Assembly (NCBI GenBank): GCA_029865675.1
Contig: JARXAU010000046.1
Coordinates: 1-6,259 of the forward strand
DNA: 6,259 bases
DNA from: Rhodoferax sp.
GTDB lineage: Bacteria; Pseudomonadota; Gammaproteobacteria; Burkholderiales; Burkholderiaceae_C
Direction of reading: 5' to 3'
The stretch's first letter is position 1. Every line of letters begins with the position of its first letter. The translations under genes and the position numbers were made by a program. Below, in pieces: positions 1-5,966 of the stretch. Under the pieces are notes generated by a model, which was given only the letters and a program-made list of their open reading frames with translations, did no database searches and was not told where the DNA came from.

Positions 1-646
1 CCAGCGCGCCGTGTCGCCAGGGGTGCAGGTGGCTGAAGCTCAGCTCCTGCAGTTCGCGGTAGGTCTGGTTCAGGCCCAGGCGGTGGGCAATCGGGCTGTA
101 AATGTCCAGTGTTTCTTGCGCAATGCGGCTCCACTTGGCGCGGGGCATGTCGCCCATAGTGCGCATATTGTGGGTGCGGTCGGCCAGCTTGATCAAAATC
201 ACTCGCACGTCGCGCGCCATGGCAAGTAGCATTTTGCGAAAGGATTCGGCCTGGTTTTCTTCGCGCGTGTTGAACGACAGCTTGTCAAGTTTGGTCAGGC
301 CATCGACCAGTTCGGCGACTGGAGAGCCAAACTGTGCAATCAACTCTACTTTGGTGACGCCGCAGTCCTCCATGGCGTCGTGCATCAGCGCGGCCATGAT
401 GGCTTGGGCGTCAAGTTTCCAATCGGCGCATTGCATAGCAACCGCAATCGGGTGGGTGATGTAAGGCTGGCCGCTTTTGCGCAATTGGCCAAGATGGGCC
501 TCGTCGGCAAAGCGGTAGGCCTGGCGCACCTGCGCGACTTCGGGTTCAGACAGATAGTCGAGTTTGGCGCTCAGGCCGTTAAAGCCCTGCGGTGCGCCCC
601 GGCCCGGCTCGGCGCTTGCAATGAAGGATGGAGTGGGTTTGCCCAT
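1..646 (-). CDS. spoT: Bifunctional (p)ppGpp hydrolase/synthetase SpoT, N-terminal part (3' end outside window)
   Basis: SpoT sets the level of the stringent-response alarmone (p)ppGpp in the cytoplasm, degrading it through an N-terminal HD domain and making it through a following synthetase domain. The 215 complete codons seen here cover the HD hydrolase region. Residues expected for a working Mn-dependent hydrolase are present: H65 in YITHPIAVA, the HDAMED motif (H89, D90, E93, D94), and D156/N160 in LADRTHNMRT. This intact set favours SpoT or Rel over a RelA-type protein with a dead HD domain. The frame is still open at base 1, so the synthetase, TGS and ACT parts lie outside. ATG at 644-646 is the only sensible start, because an in-frame TGA sits two codons upstream (650-652) and the next ATG is codon 71, inside the HD domain. 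No clear Shine-Dalgarno precedes it. The gene follows a transporter operon on the same strand, behind likely terminators, and rpoZ, its common upstream neighbour in related bacteria, is not seen. Confidence 0.93.
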   Translation of the reverse strand, partial: MGKPTPSFIASAEPGRGAPQGFNGLSAKLDYLSEPEVAQVRQAYRFADEAHLGQLRKSGQPYITHPIAVAMQCADWKLDAQAIMAALMHDAMEDCGVTKVELIAQFGSPVAELVDGLTKLDKLSFNTREENQAESFRKMLLAMARDVRVILIKLADRTHNMRTMGDMPRAKWSRIAQETLDIYSPIAHRLGLNQTYRELQELSFSHLHPWRHGAL

Positions 647-702
647 TGGTCAAATGTAGCGCGGTCACTGGCATGGCGCTTGGCGTAAGCCCGACAACTC
701 GT

Positions 703-733
703 AAGAAAGGCAGCGTGCAAGAGCCACGCTACC
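703..733 (-). terminator. Probable intrinsic terminator between the transporter operon and spoT
   Basis: Read on the minus strand, GGTAGCGTG and CACGCTGCC can form a 9-bp stem with one G-U pair around a 7-base loop (GCTCTTG), followed at once by TTTCTT (708 down to 703). This fits a Rho-independent terminator about 60 bases after the stop codon of the last binding-protein gene and 57 bases before the spoT start. The plus strand has no T tract in the matching place, so it would act only on minus-strand transcripts. The U tract is short and interrupted, so termination may be partial. Confidence 0.5.
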
Positions 734-734
734 T

Positions 735-752
735 AAAAAACACACGGTGTGC
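735..752 (-). terminator. Possible weak terminator hairpin with T6 tract
   Basis: On the minus strand GCACA-CCG-TGTGT is followed by a run of T; six T lie at 740 down to 735. The stem is only 4 bp plus one G-U pair with a 3-base loop, so alone it would be a poor terminator. It lies just upstream of the stronger hairpin at 703-733. A third GC-rich inverted repeat (CGGCC/GGCCG, 763-780, 8-base loop, no T tract) lies between it and the operon's last stop codon. Together they may form a termination zone. Confidence 0.3.
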
Positions 753-790
753 AGGACGCCACCGGCCGTTTGGGGGGCCGAAAGGTGCGA

Positions 791-1975
791 CTACTTCACG
801 GCGGAGGCACTGATGTAGCCGGACACCACTTTCCACTTTCCATCTTGGATTTGTGAAAGGCGCGAGGCGTCGCTGCCCAAACGCTTGGTAGCGGTATACG
901 TGGCCTTGGCAGCGCCAAACATGTCCGGCTCGAAGGTGATGGAGTCCATGGCCTTGATGAAGGTGTCAGTCGTGAGATTTTTACCTGCTTTGCCAGCAGC
1001 AGTAGCAAAGGAGTTGACGATGATGTACCCGTACACCGAGAAAACCGTGGGGTCTTCGTTGAACATGGTTTTGTACTTGTTCGCCCAAAAGCGAATGGGC
1101 TGCGAAGTCTCGTCGGTGTAGGGATTTTGCACCGTCATGGTGGCGTACAAACCGTCCATGGCCTTACCGCCGATCTTGTGAATCAGGTCGGTATATGCCG
1201 CGCTGCTGCCCATAAACACGGGGTTAAAGCCCAGTTTGCGCGCAGTACCGATGGCTCCGATGGTTTCGCGAATAATGGTGCCCAACACCACGAGATCGCA
1301 GCCGCTGGACTGGAGTTTGGAAACCTGCGAAGAAAAGTCGGTAGCGCCACGCTTGTAGGATGTTTTTTCGGTGAGCTCCATATTCATGGTCTTGAGACCG
1401 GCTTCTGCACCGCGCAACACTTCCAAGCCAAAGTCATCATCTTGGTACAGGGTGCATACCTTTTTGGCACCTTTTTCCTTCACAAGTGCTGGCAGGCTGA
1501 CGCGCAACTGGTCATAGTAGGTGGCTGCAAACGAATACTTCAGACGGTCCAGCGGCTCGTACATTTCGCGCGCTGCGGTAATAGGGAAGAGGTTGATCAC
1601 GTTCTTTTCAAACTGCACCGGCATGGCGGCCAGATTTTGTGCGGTTCCGATGTGGCCGACCATGATAAAAATCTTGTCTTGGTTGACCAGTTTTTGCGCG
1701 GCCAGCACGGCTTTCTTGGGGTCGTAGCCGTTGTCTTCCACCAAAAGCTTGAGCTTGCGGCCGTTGACGCCACCTTGCTCATTGATCTCGGATACCGCTA
1801 GCTGCATGCCGGAGCGTGCCTGTTTGCCAAAGCCTGCCAAAGGACCAGAGAGGTCTTGAATGGACCCGATCAAGATCTCGTCCTTGGAGACACCTTGTTG
1901 TTGGGCCAAGGCCAGGGGGCTGGCAAACGCTCCCACAGCCAAAGCGACTGCAGCGAATCTGGATTTCAAGTTCAT
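791..1975 (-). CDS. ABC transporter periplasmic substrate-binding protein, LivJ/LivK type (second of a tandem pair)
   Basis: This is a 394-residue periplasmic binding protein of the branched-chain amino acid (HAAT) transporter family, expected to capture a small carboxylated ligand and hand it to the Liv permeases. Residues 1-24 form a Sec signal peptide: basic start (K4, R6), an Ala-rich hydrophobic core and a cleavage site ALA|QQQ. There is no lipobox Cys, so the protein should be soluble. The mature part opens with the family pattern IGSIQDLSGPLAGFGKQA and has a GHIGTAQN loop (108-114), where LivJ-type proteins hold the ligand carboxylate. Two Cys (C174, C226) are conserved in the paralogue at 2079-3254; by hand count the two proteins are about 73% identical over some 354 aligned residues. 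ATG at 1973-1975 follows a strong AGGAGA site five bases upstream. Length is normal for the family. The ligand is unknown: the neighbouring ligase argues for an organic acid rather than leucine. Likely last gene of the operon. Confidence 0.92.
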   Translation of the reverse strand: MNLKSRFAAVALAVGAFASPLALAQQQGVSKDEILIGSIQDLSGPLAGFGKQARSGMQLAVSEINEQGGVNGRKLKLLVEDNGYDPKKAVLAAQKLVNQDKIFIMVGHIGTAQNLAAMPVQFEKNVINLFPITAAREMYEPLDRLKYSFAATYYDQLRVSLPALVKEKGAKKVCTLYQDDDFGLEVLRGAEAGLKTMNMELTEKTSYKRGATDFSSQVSKLQSSGCDLVVLGTIIRETIGAIGTARKLGFNPVFMGSSAAYTDLIHKIGGKAMDGLYATMTVQNPYTDETSQPIRFWANKYKTMFNEDPTVFSVYGYIIVNSFATAAGKAGKNLTTDTFIKAMDSITFEPDMFGAAKATYTATKRLGSDASRLSQIQDGKWKVVSGYISASAVK

Positions 1976-1980
1976 CGTTA

Positions 1981-1986
1981 TCTCCT
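1981..1986 (-). promoter_or_regulatory. Strong ribosome binding site for the second binding protein
   Basis: AGGAGA on the minus strand, five bases before the ATG at 1975, is a near-ideal Shine-Dalgarno site. It is the best match to consensus among the binding-protein and ligase starts, suggesting efficient independent translation after the 103-base gap that separates this gene from its paralogue. Confidence 0.75.
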
Positions 1987-2078
1987 AGGGTTGGGGGAAA
2001 TCATCAATCTAGTCATGTGCCGTGAAAACTGGGGTAAAAGCGCTGTCTATGCCCCCGGCCAGTCCTCCATGAGGGACC

Positions 2079-3254
2079 TTATTTGCCATCTGCCACCGGC
2101 TTCCATTTACCGTCCTGGATTTGCGACAGGCGTGACAACTCGCTGCCCAAGCGCTTGGTGGCGGTAAATGTCAGCTTAGGCGTGCCAAAAATGTCGCTGG
2201 GCACGCTGAGGCCGTTCATGGCTTTGACAAAGCTCTCGGTATTGAGCTGCGGTCCCGCCTTTTGCGCGGCCTGAATCATGATGTCGATCATGGTGTAGCC
2301 GTAGGCAGAGAACACCGTGGGGTCTTCGTTGAACTTGGTTTTGTACTTGTTGGCCCAAAAGCGGATGGGCTGAGAGGCCTCGTCGGTGTAAGGGTTTTGC
2401 ACCACCATGGTGGCGTAAATGCCGTCCATGGCTTTGCCGCCCAGTTTGTGGATCAGGTCGGTGTAAGCAGCCACTGTGGCGAAAAACACTGGAGTAAAAC
2501 CGTTCTTGCGCGCCTCGGCCACGGTGCCGATGGTTTCACGGATGATGGTGCCCAGGACTACAAGCTCGCAGCCCGAGGCCTTCATTTTGGCCACTTGGCT
2601 GGAAAAATCGGTGGCACCGCGCTTGAACGAGGTTTTCTCGGTCAGCTCCATGTTGACGCTTTTCAGCCCCGCTTCGCTGCCCCGCAATACCTCCAAGCCG
2701 AACTCGTCGTCCTGGTAGATGATGCAGACTTTCTTGGCATTCTTGTCGGCCACCATTTTGGGCAAAGCCAGGCGCATCTGGTCGTAGTACGAGCTCAGGA
2801 GCGCGTATTTCAGATCGTTCGGCGGCTCGTACATTTCGCGCGCGGCGGTCAGTGGCATGAAGTTGACCACCTTCTTTTCAAACTGGATCGGCATGGCCGC
2901 GTTGTTTTGGGCGGTTCCCAAGTGGCCAGCCATGATGAAAATCTTGTCCTGGTTGACCAGCTTCTGGGCTGCAAGGACCGCCTTTTTGGGGTCGTAGCCC
3001 GAGTCCTCTACCAAGAGCTTGATCTTGCGCCCGTGGACGCCACCTTGCTCATTGAGTTCTTCAATTCGAAGTTGCATCCCGCTGCGCGCCTGCTTGCCGT
3101 AACTGGCCAGCGGGCCGGACAGGTCTTGGATGGTGCCGACCACGATCTCGGTTTTCGTGACGCCTTGCGGTTCGGCTGCATACACGCCACTGGCCGCTAG
3201 CAGAGCCAATGCAAGACTTGCAATGGTGGAAGTTTTGGAAAAATGGTGTTTCAT
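2079..3254 (-). CDS. ABC transporter periplasmic substrate-binding protein, LivJ/LivK type (first of a tandem pair)
   Basis: This is a 391-residue periplasmic binding protein of the HAAT family and a close paralogue of the product of 791-1975. The signal peptide (1-26) has a basic start (K2, H3, H4), a hydrophobic core at about 11-22 and a cleavage site VYA|AEP; there is no lipoprotein Cys. The mature chain carries VGTIQDLSGPLASYGKQA, a GHLGTAQN ligand-loop motif (110-117), two Cys (C177, C229) and the block TDEASQPIRFWANKYKT. It differs most from its paralogue at residues 131-176, around 258-262 (FFATV versus FMGSS) and at 321-364, which could mean a different ligand range. ATG at 3252-3254 is preferred over the in-frame TTG at 3266, because GAGAG lies five bases before it and the signal peptide then has normal length. 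It starts 49 bases after the acyl-CoA ligase stop, on the same strand, and probably belongs to that operon. Ligand unknown, probably an organic acid that the ligase can activate. Confidence 0.92.
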   Translation of the reverse strand: MKHHFSKTSTIASLALALLAASGVYAAEPQGVTKTEIVVGTIQDLSGPLASYGKQARSGMQLRIEELNEQGGVHGRKIKLLVEDSGYDPKKAVLAAQKLVNQDKIFIMAGHLGTAQNNAAMPIQFEKKVVNFMPLTAAREMYEPPNDLKYALLSSYYDQMRLALPKMVADKNAKKVCIIYQDDEFGLEVLRGSEAGLKSVNMELTEKTSFKRGATDFSSQVAKMKASGCELVVLGTIIRETIGTVAEARKNGFTPVFFATVAAYTDLIHKLGGKAMDGIYATMVVQNPYTDEASQPIRFWANKYKTKFNEDPTVFSAYGYTMIDIMIQAAQKAGPQLNTESFVKAMNGLSVPSDIFGTPKLTFTATKRLGSELSRLSQIQDGKWKPVADGK

Positions 3255-3259
3255 GCGAG

Positions 3260-3264
3260 CTCTC
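3260..3264 (-). promoter_or_regulatory. Ribosome binding site deciding the start of the first binding protein
   Basis: GAGAG on the minus strand, five bases before the ATG at 3254, is a moderate Shine-Dalgarno match. It supports this ATG over the TTG four codons upstream, which would overlap the site itself. Confidence 0.5.
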
Positions 3265-3303
3265 AAAAAGTTAGGGTCAAGTTAAACAAAACAACAGAGC
3301 GCT

Positions 3304-5172
3304 TTATGCGCGGTACATGTCCTCAATCTGAGGCGTGTACTTTTTTTCCACCAGCTTGCGCTTGAGCTTCATGGTGGGCGTGAGTTCTTCGTCTTCGGCG
3401 CTGAGCTGGGTGTCAAGCAAAAAGAACTTCTTGATTTGTTCCACCCGGGCAAACTTCTTATTGACGCGCTCAATTTCGGCCTGAATGAGGGCCTGCACTT
3501 CGGGGGCGCGGGTCAGGCTGGCGTAGTTGCTGAAGGGCACGTCTTTGTCCTGCGCGAATTTTTCCACGTTCTCCTGGTCGATCATGATGATCACGGTCAA
3601 GTAAGGGCGTTTGTCGCCGATGACTACTGCATCCGTGATGTAGGGCGAGAACTTGAGGTCGTTTTCCAGCTCACTGGGAGTGATGTTTTTGCCCCCGGCG
3701 GTGATGATGATGTCCTTCATACGGTCGGTAATGCGCAAATAGCCATCTGCGTCCTGCACCCCCACGTCTCCAGTGTGCAACCAGCCGTCGGCGTCAATAG
3801 TTTCAGCCGTTTTTTCCGGCAAATTCAGGTAGCCGGCAAACACGTTTTTGCCGCGTACCAAAATTTCTCCGGTCACGGGGTCCAAGCGCACTTCGTTAAA
3901 GCCGGCCGCAGGGCCAATGGAGCCGGGTCGCATGGCCGTAGCGGGCACGCCGGTGGACGCGCCGCACGTCTCAGTCATGCCCCAGACTTCCAGCATGGGC
4001 ACGCCTAAAGCGAGGTACCAGCGCACCAACTCCGGTGAAATCGGTGCCGCGCCAGTGACCAAAAAGCGCGCCCGGTGGATGCCGATCAACTTACGAACAT
4101 TGTTGAGCGCGAGCCACTGCGCCAGGCGAAACTGCATGCGCAAGCCCGCACCCACCGGCTTGCCCGCCAGCACCAAGTCTGCAATCTTGGAGCCCACGCC
4201 GATGCCCCACGCGTACACCGCCTGCTGGATCGCGCCTGCTTCTTTGAGTGAAATCATCACGCCGGAGTAAAACTTCTCCCACACCCGGGGCACGGCAGTG
4301 AACACCGTGGGCGCGATTTCGCGCACGTTCTCGGGAATGGTTTCCGGGTTTTCGACGAAATTAAGTTTGGCCCCGGTGTAAAGCGCAAAGTACTCGCCGC
4401 CCATGCGCTCTGCGATATGGCACAGGGGCAAAAAACACATGCGCTCGTCGGTTTCGTCCTGCGCTACCAAGGTGTTGTAGCCGCGCACGGTGTAGACCAG
4501 CCCTTGGTGCAAGTGCATGGCGCCCTTGGGTTTGCCAGTGGTGCCCGAGGTGTAGACCAAAATGGCCAGATCTTGGGGCTGGCATTGTTGCAAACGGGTC
4601 TTCAGCGCGTCCGTGTGTGCCGCCAAGAATGTTTTGCCCAAGGCGCGCAGAGCGTCCAGGCTGATGATCGCCGGGTCGTTCAGGGTGCGCAGGCCTTCCA
4701 TGTCAAACACCACAATCTTGCGCAGCAAAGGCAGGGCGGCGCGCACCTCCAAGGCTTTGTCGAGCTGCTCGTCGTCCTCAACAAAAAGCACCGTGGTGCT
4801 GGAGTCCTCGCACAAGTACTGTACTTGGCTGCTGGCGTCGGTCGGGTAAATGCCGTTGGATACTCCACAGACTGACAGCACCGCCACATCGGCCCAGACC
4901 CATTCCACCACTGTGTTGGCCAAAATGGACGCGCACTCGCCCTTGGCAAAACCCAGGCTGAGCAGGCCGCCAGCAATCTCCTCCACCGCCTGCGCGGTTT
5001 GGTCCCAAGTCCAGCTACGCCACAGGCCCAGGTGCTTTTGGCGCATCCAGACCTTGGGGCCGCGCTGCGCCACCGCGTTCCAGAACAGCGCAGGAATGGT
5101 GTCGCCCGGCAGCACCACCTCATGCTGCGCCCGAATATGGCTCAAGTCCCACAGTTGCGTATGCACAGTCAT
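3304..5172 (-). CDS. Long-chain-type acyl-CoA synthetase (AMP-forming CoA ligase)
   Basis: A 622-residue cytoplasmic enzyme of the adenylate-forming (ANL) superfamily, of the long-chain acyl-CoA synthetase type (FAA1/COG1022-like). It should turn a carboxylic acid, ATP and CoA into acyl-CoA, AMP and pyrophosphate through an acyl-adenylate. Visible motifs in order: the phosphate loop YTSGTTGKPKG (207-217), the LPLCHIAERM segment (248-257), WGMTETCG (397-404), GWLHTGDVG with D469, the hinge segment ITDRMKDIIITAGGKN (481-496), and the C-terminal TPTMKLKRK (598-606), whose K604 aligns best with the catalytic lysine. All key motifs look intact and the length is normal. Its ATG overlaps the livF stop codon (ATGA, 5169-5172), so translation is probably coupled to the transporter ATPase. 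A GGAG abuts that ATG and is better spaced for GTG codon 3 (5164-5166), so the true start is slightly uncertain. The substrate is not readable: long-chain fatty acid is the family default, but ligases in Liv operons may act on aromatic or dicarboxylic acids. Confidence 0.93.
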   Translation of the reverse strand: MTVHTQLWDLSHIRAQHEVVLPGDTIPALFWNAVAQRGPKVWMRQKHLGLWRSWTWDQTAQAVEEIAGGLLSLGFAKGECASILANTVVEWVWADVAVLSVCGVSNGIYPTDASSQVQYLCEDSSTTVLFVEDDEQLDKALEVRAALPLLRKIVVFDMEGLRTLNDPAIISLDALRALGKTFLAAHTDALKTRLQQCQPQDLAILVYTSGTTGKPKGAMHLHQGLVYTVRGYNTLVAQDETDERMCFLPLCHIAERMGGEYFALYTGAKLNFVENPETIPENVREIAPTVFTAVPRVWEKFYSGVMISLKEAGAIQQAVYAWGIGVGSKIADLVLAGKPVGAGLRMQFRLAQWLALNNVRKLIGIHRARFLVTGAAPISPELVRWYLALGVPMLEVWGMTETCGASTGVPATAMRPGSIGPAAGFNEVRLDPVTGEILVRGKNVFAGYLNLPEKTAETIDADGWLHTGDVGVQDADGYLRITDRMKDIIITAGGKNITPSELENDLKFSPYITDAVVIGDKRPYLTVIIMIDQENVEKFAQDKDVPFSNYASLTRAPEVQALIQAEIERVNKKFARVEQIKKFFLLDTQLSAEDEELTPTMKLKRKLVEKKYTPQIEDMYRA

Positions 5173-5966
5173 CTCCAGGTCTTTTTCTTTTTCCAGCGCC
5201 GCTCGGTGCGTACACCCGCCTCCTTGAGGCCGAGGTAGAACTCTTTGATGTCGTCCTTCTCGCGCAAATGGGCGCAGGTGTCTTCCATCACGATGCGGCC
5301 GTTTTCCAGCACGTAGCCGTAGTCCGAGGCGTTCAGCGCCATATTGGCGTTTTGCTCCACCAGCAAAATGGTGGTTCCGCGCTCGCGGTTGATGCGCACT
5401 ACGATCTCAAAAATCTCTTTGGTCAGCTTGGGGCTCAGGCCCAGGCTGGGCTCGTCGAGCAGCATCAGGTCGGGGTTGGCCATCAGCGCGCGCGAGATCG
5501 CCAGCATTTGCTGTTGGCCACCCGACAAGAGCCCGGCGTCTTGCGCGCTGCGTTCTTTAAGGATGGGGAAGTAGGCAAATACGGTTTCGATGTCGCGCGC
5601 TACGCCATCGCGGTCATTGCGGGTGTAGGCGCCCATGAGCAGGTTGTCGCGCACGCTGAGCAAAGGAAACACCTCGCGCCCTTCGGGTACGTGGCTCAGG
5701 CCTTGCTGCACGATGAAGGACGGGTCTTTGGCGGTGATGTCCTGGCCCTTGAAGGCGATGGAGCCTTTGCGCGGGTCAATGATGCCGGAGATGGTCTTCA
5801 AAATCGTGGTTTTGCCCGCGCCGTTGGAACCCAGCACTGCGGCAATCTCGCCCCGGCGCACCTGCAGGCTCACGCCGCGTATGGCCTTGATCGGTCCGTA
5901 GGCGCTCTCTACGTTCAAGAGATTGAGCACCGGCAGGTCGCTGATGGCGGGTGGCAAGCTGCTCAT
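5169..5966 (-). CDS. livF: Branched-chain-type ABC transporter ATP-binding protein LivF
   Basis: A 265-residue cytoplasmic ATPase that would pair with LivG to drive a Liv/HAAT importer. Visible motifs: Walker A GSNGAGKT (46-53), the LivF-typical VPEGREVFP segment (93-101) near the Q-loop, the ABC signature LSGGQQQM (147-154), Walker B LMLLDEP (167-173), and VEQN (203-206), in which Gln replaces the usual H-loop His as is common in LivF proteins. The protein is about 25-30 residues longer than Escherichia coli LivF, from a short N-terminal extension and a strongly basic C-terminal tail (RRWKKKKTWR). I recall similar basic tails in Burkholderiales LivF proteins next to acyl-CoA ligases, but this is unchecked. 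Its ATG overlaps the livG stop (5963-5966) and its TGA overlaps the ligase ATG (5169-5172), so it sits in the middle of a tightly coupled operon. A GGAGG six bases upstream supports the start. Confidence 0.95.
   Translation of the reverse strand: MSSLPPAISDLPVLNLLNVESAYGPIKAIRGVSLQVRRGEIAAVLGSNGAGKTTILKTISGIIDPRKGSIAFKGQDITAKDPSFIVQQGLSHVPEGREVFPLLSVRDNLLMGAYTRNDRDGVARDIETVFAYFPILKERSAQDAGLLSGGQQQMLAISRALMANPDLMLLDEPSLGLSPKLTKEIFEIVVRINRERGTTILLVEQNANMALNASDYGYVLENGRIVMEDTCAHLREKDDIKEFYLGLKEAGVRTERRWKKKKTWR
5173..5176 (-). promoter_or_regulatory. Shine-Dalgarno-like GGAG abutting the ligase start
   Basis: GGAG lies directly against the ATG at 5172 with no spacer, which is too close for normal initiation there. 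It lies six bases before the in-frame GTG at 5166. Either the ligase starts at that GTG, or ribosomes that finish livF re-initiate at the overlapping ATGA without needing a properly spaced site. Confidence 0.4.

Noticed and set aside
11..688. Overlapping plus-strand open frames at the left edge
   Set aside because: The minus strand here encodes an uninterrupted SpoT N-terminal half with all HD-domain residues; the plus-strand frames have no recognisable features.
647..790. A tRNA, small RNA or spoT promoter in the gap
   Set aside because: I could not fold a cloverleaf. A TACATT box near 653-658 has no acceptable -35 partner at normal spacing. Only terminator-like hairpins are supportable.
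1127..1801. Open frame of 224 codons on the plus strand opposite the second binding-protein gene
   Set aside because: Same reasoning: an antisense shadow of a well-supported gene. The similar mirror frame opposite the paralogue simply reflects the shared sense sequence.
2262..3200. Long open frame (312 codons) on the plus strand opposite the first binding-protein gene
   Set aside because: It lies wholly antisense to a gene with clear family motifs and a signal peptide, its product is rich in His, Gly and Val as expected of a mirror frame, and it shows no recognisable domain.
3255..3266. Upstream TTG start for the first binding protein
   Set aside because: It would add only four residues, and it overlaps the GAGAG site that serves the ATG at 3254; the ATG is the better start.
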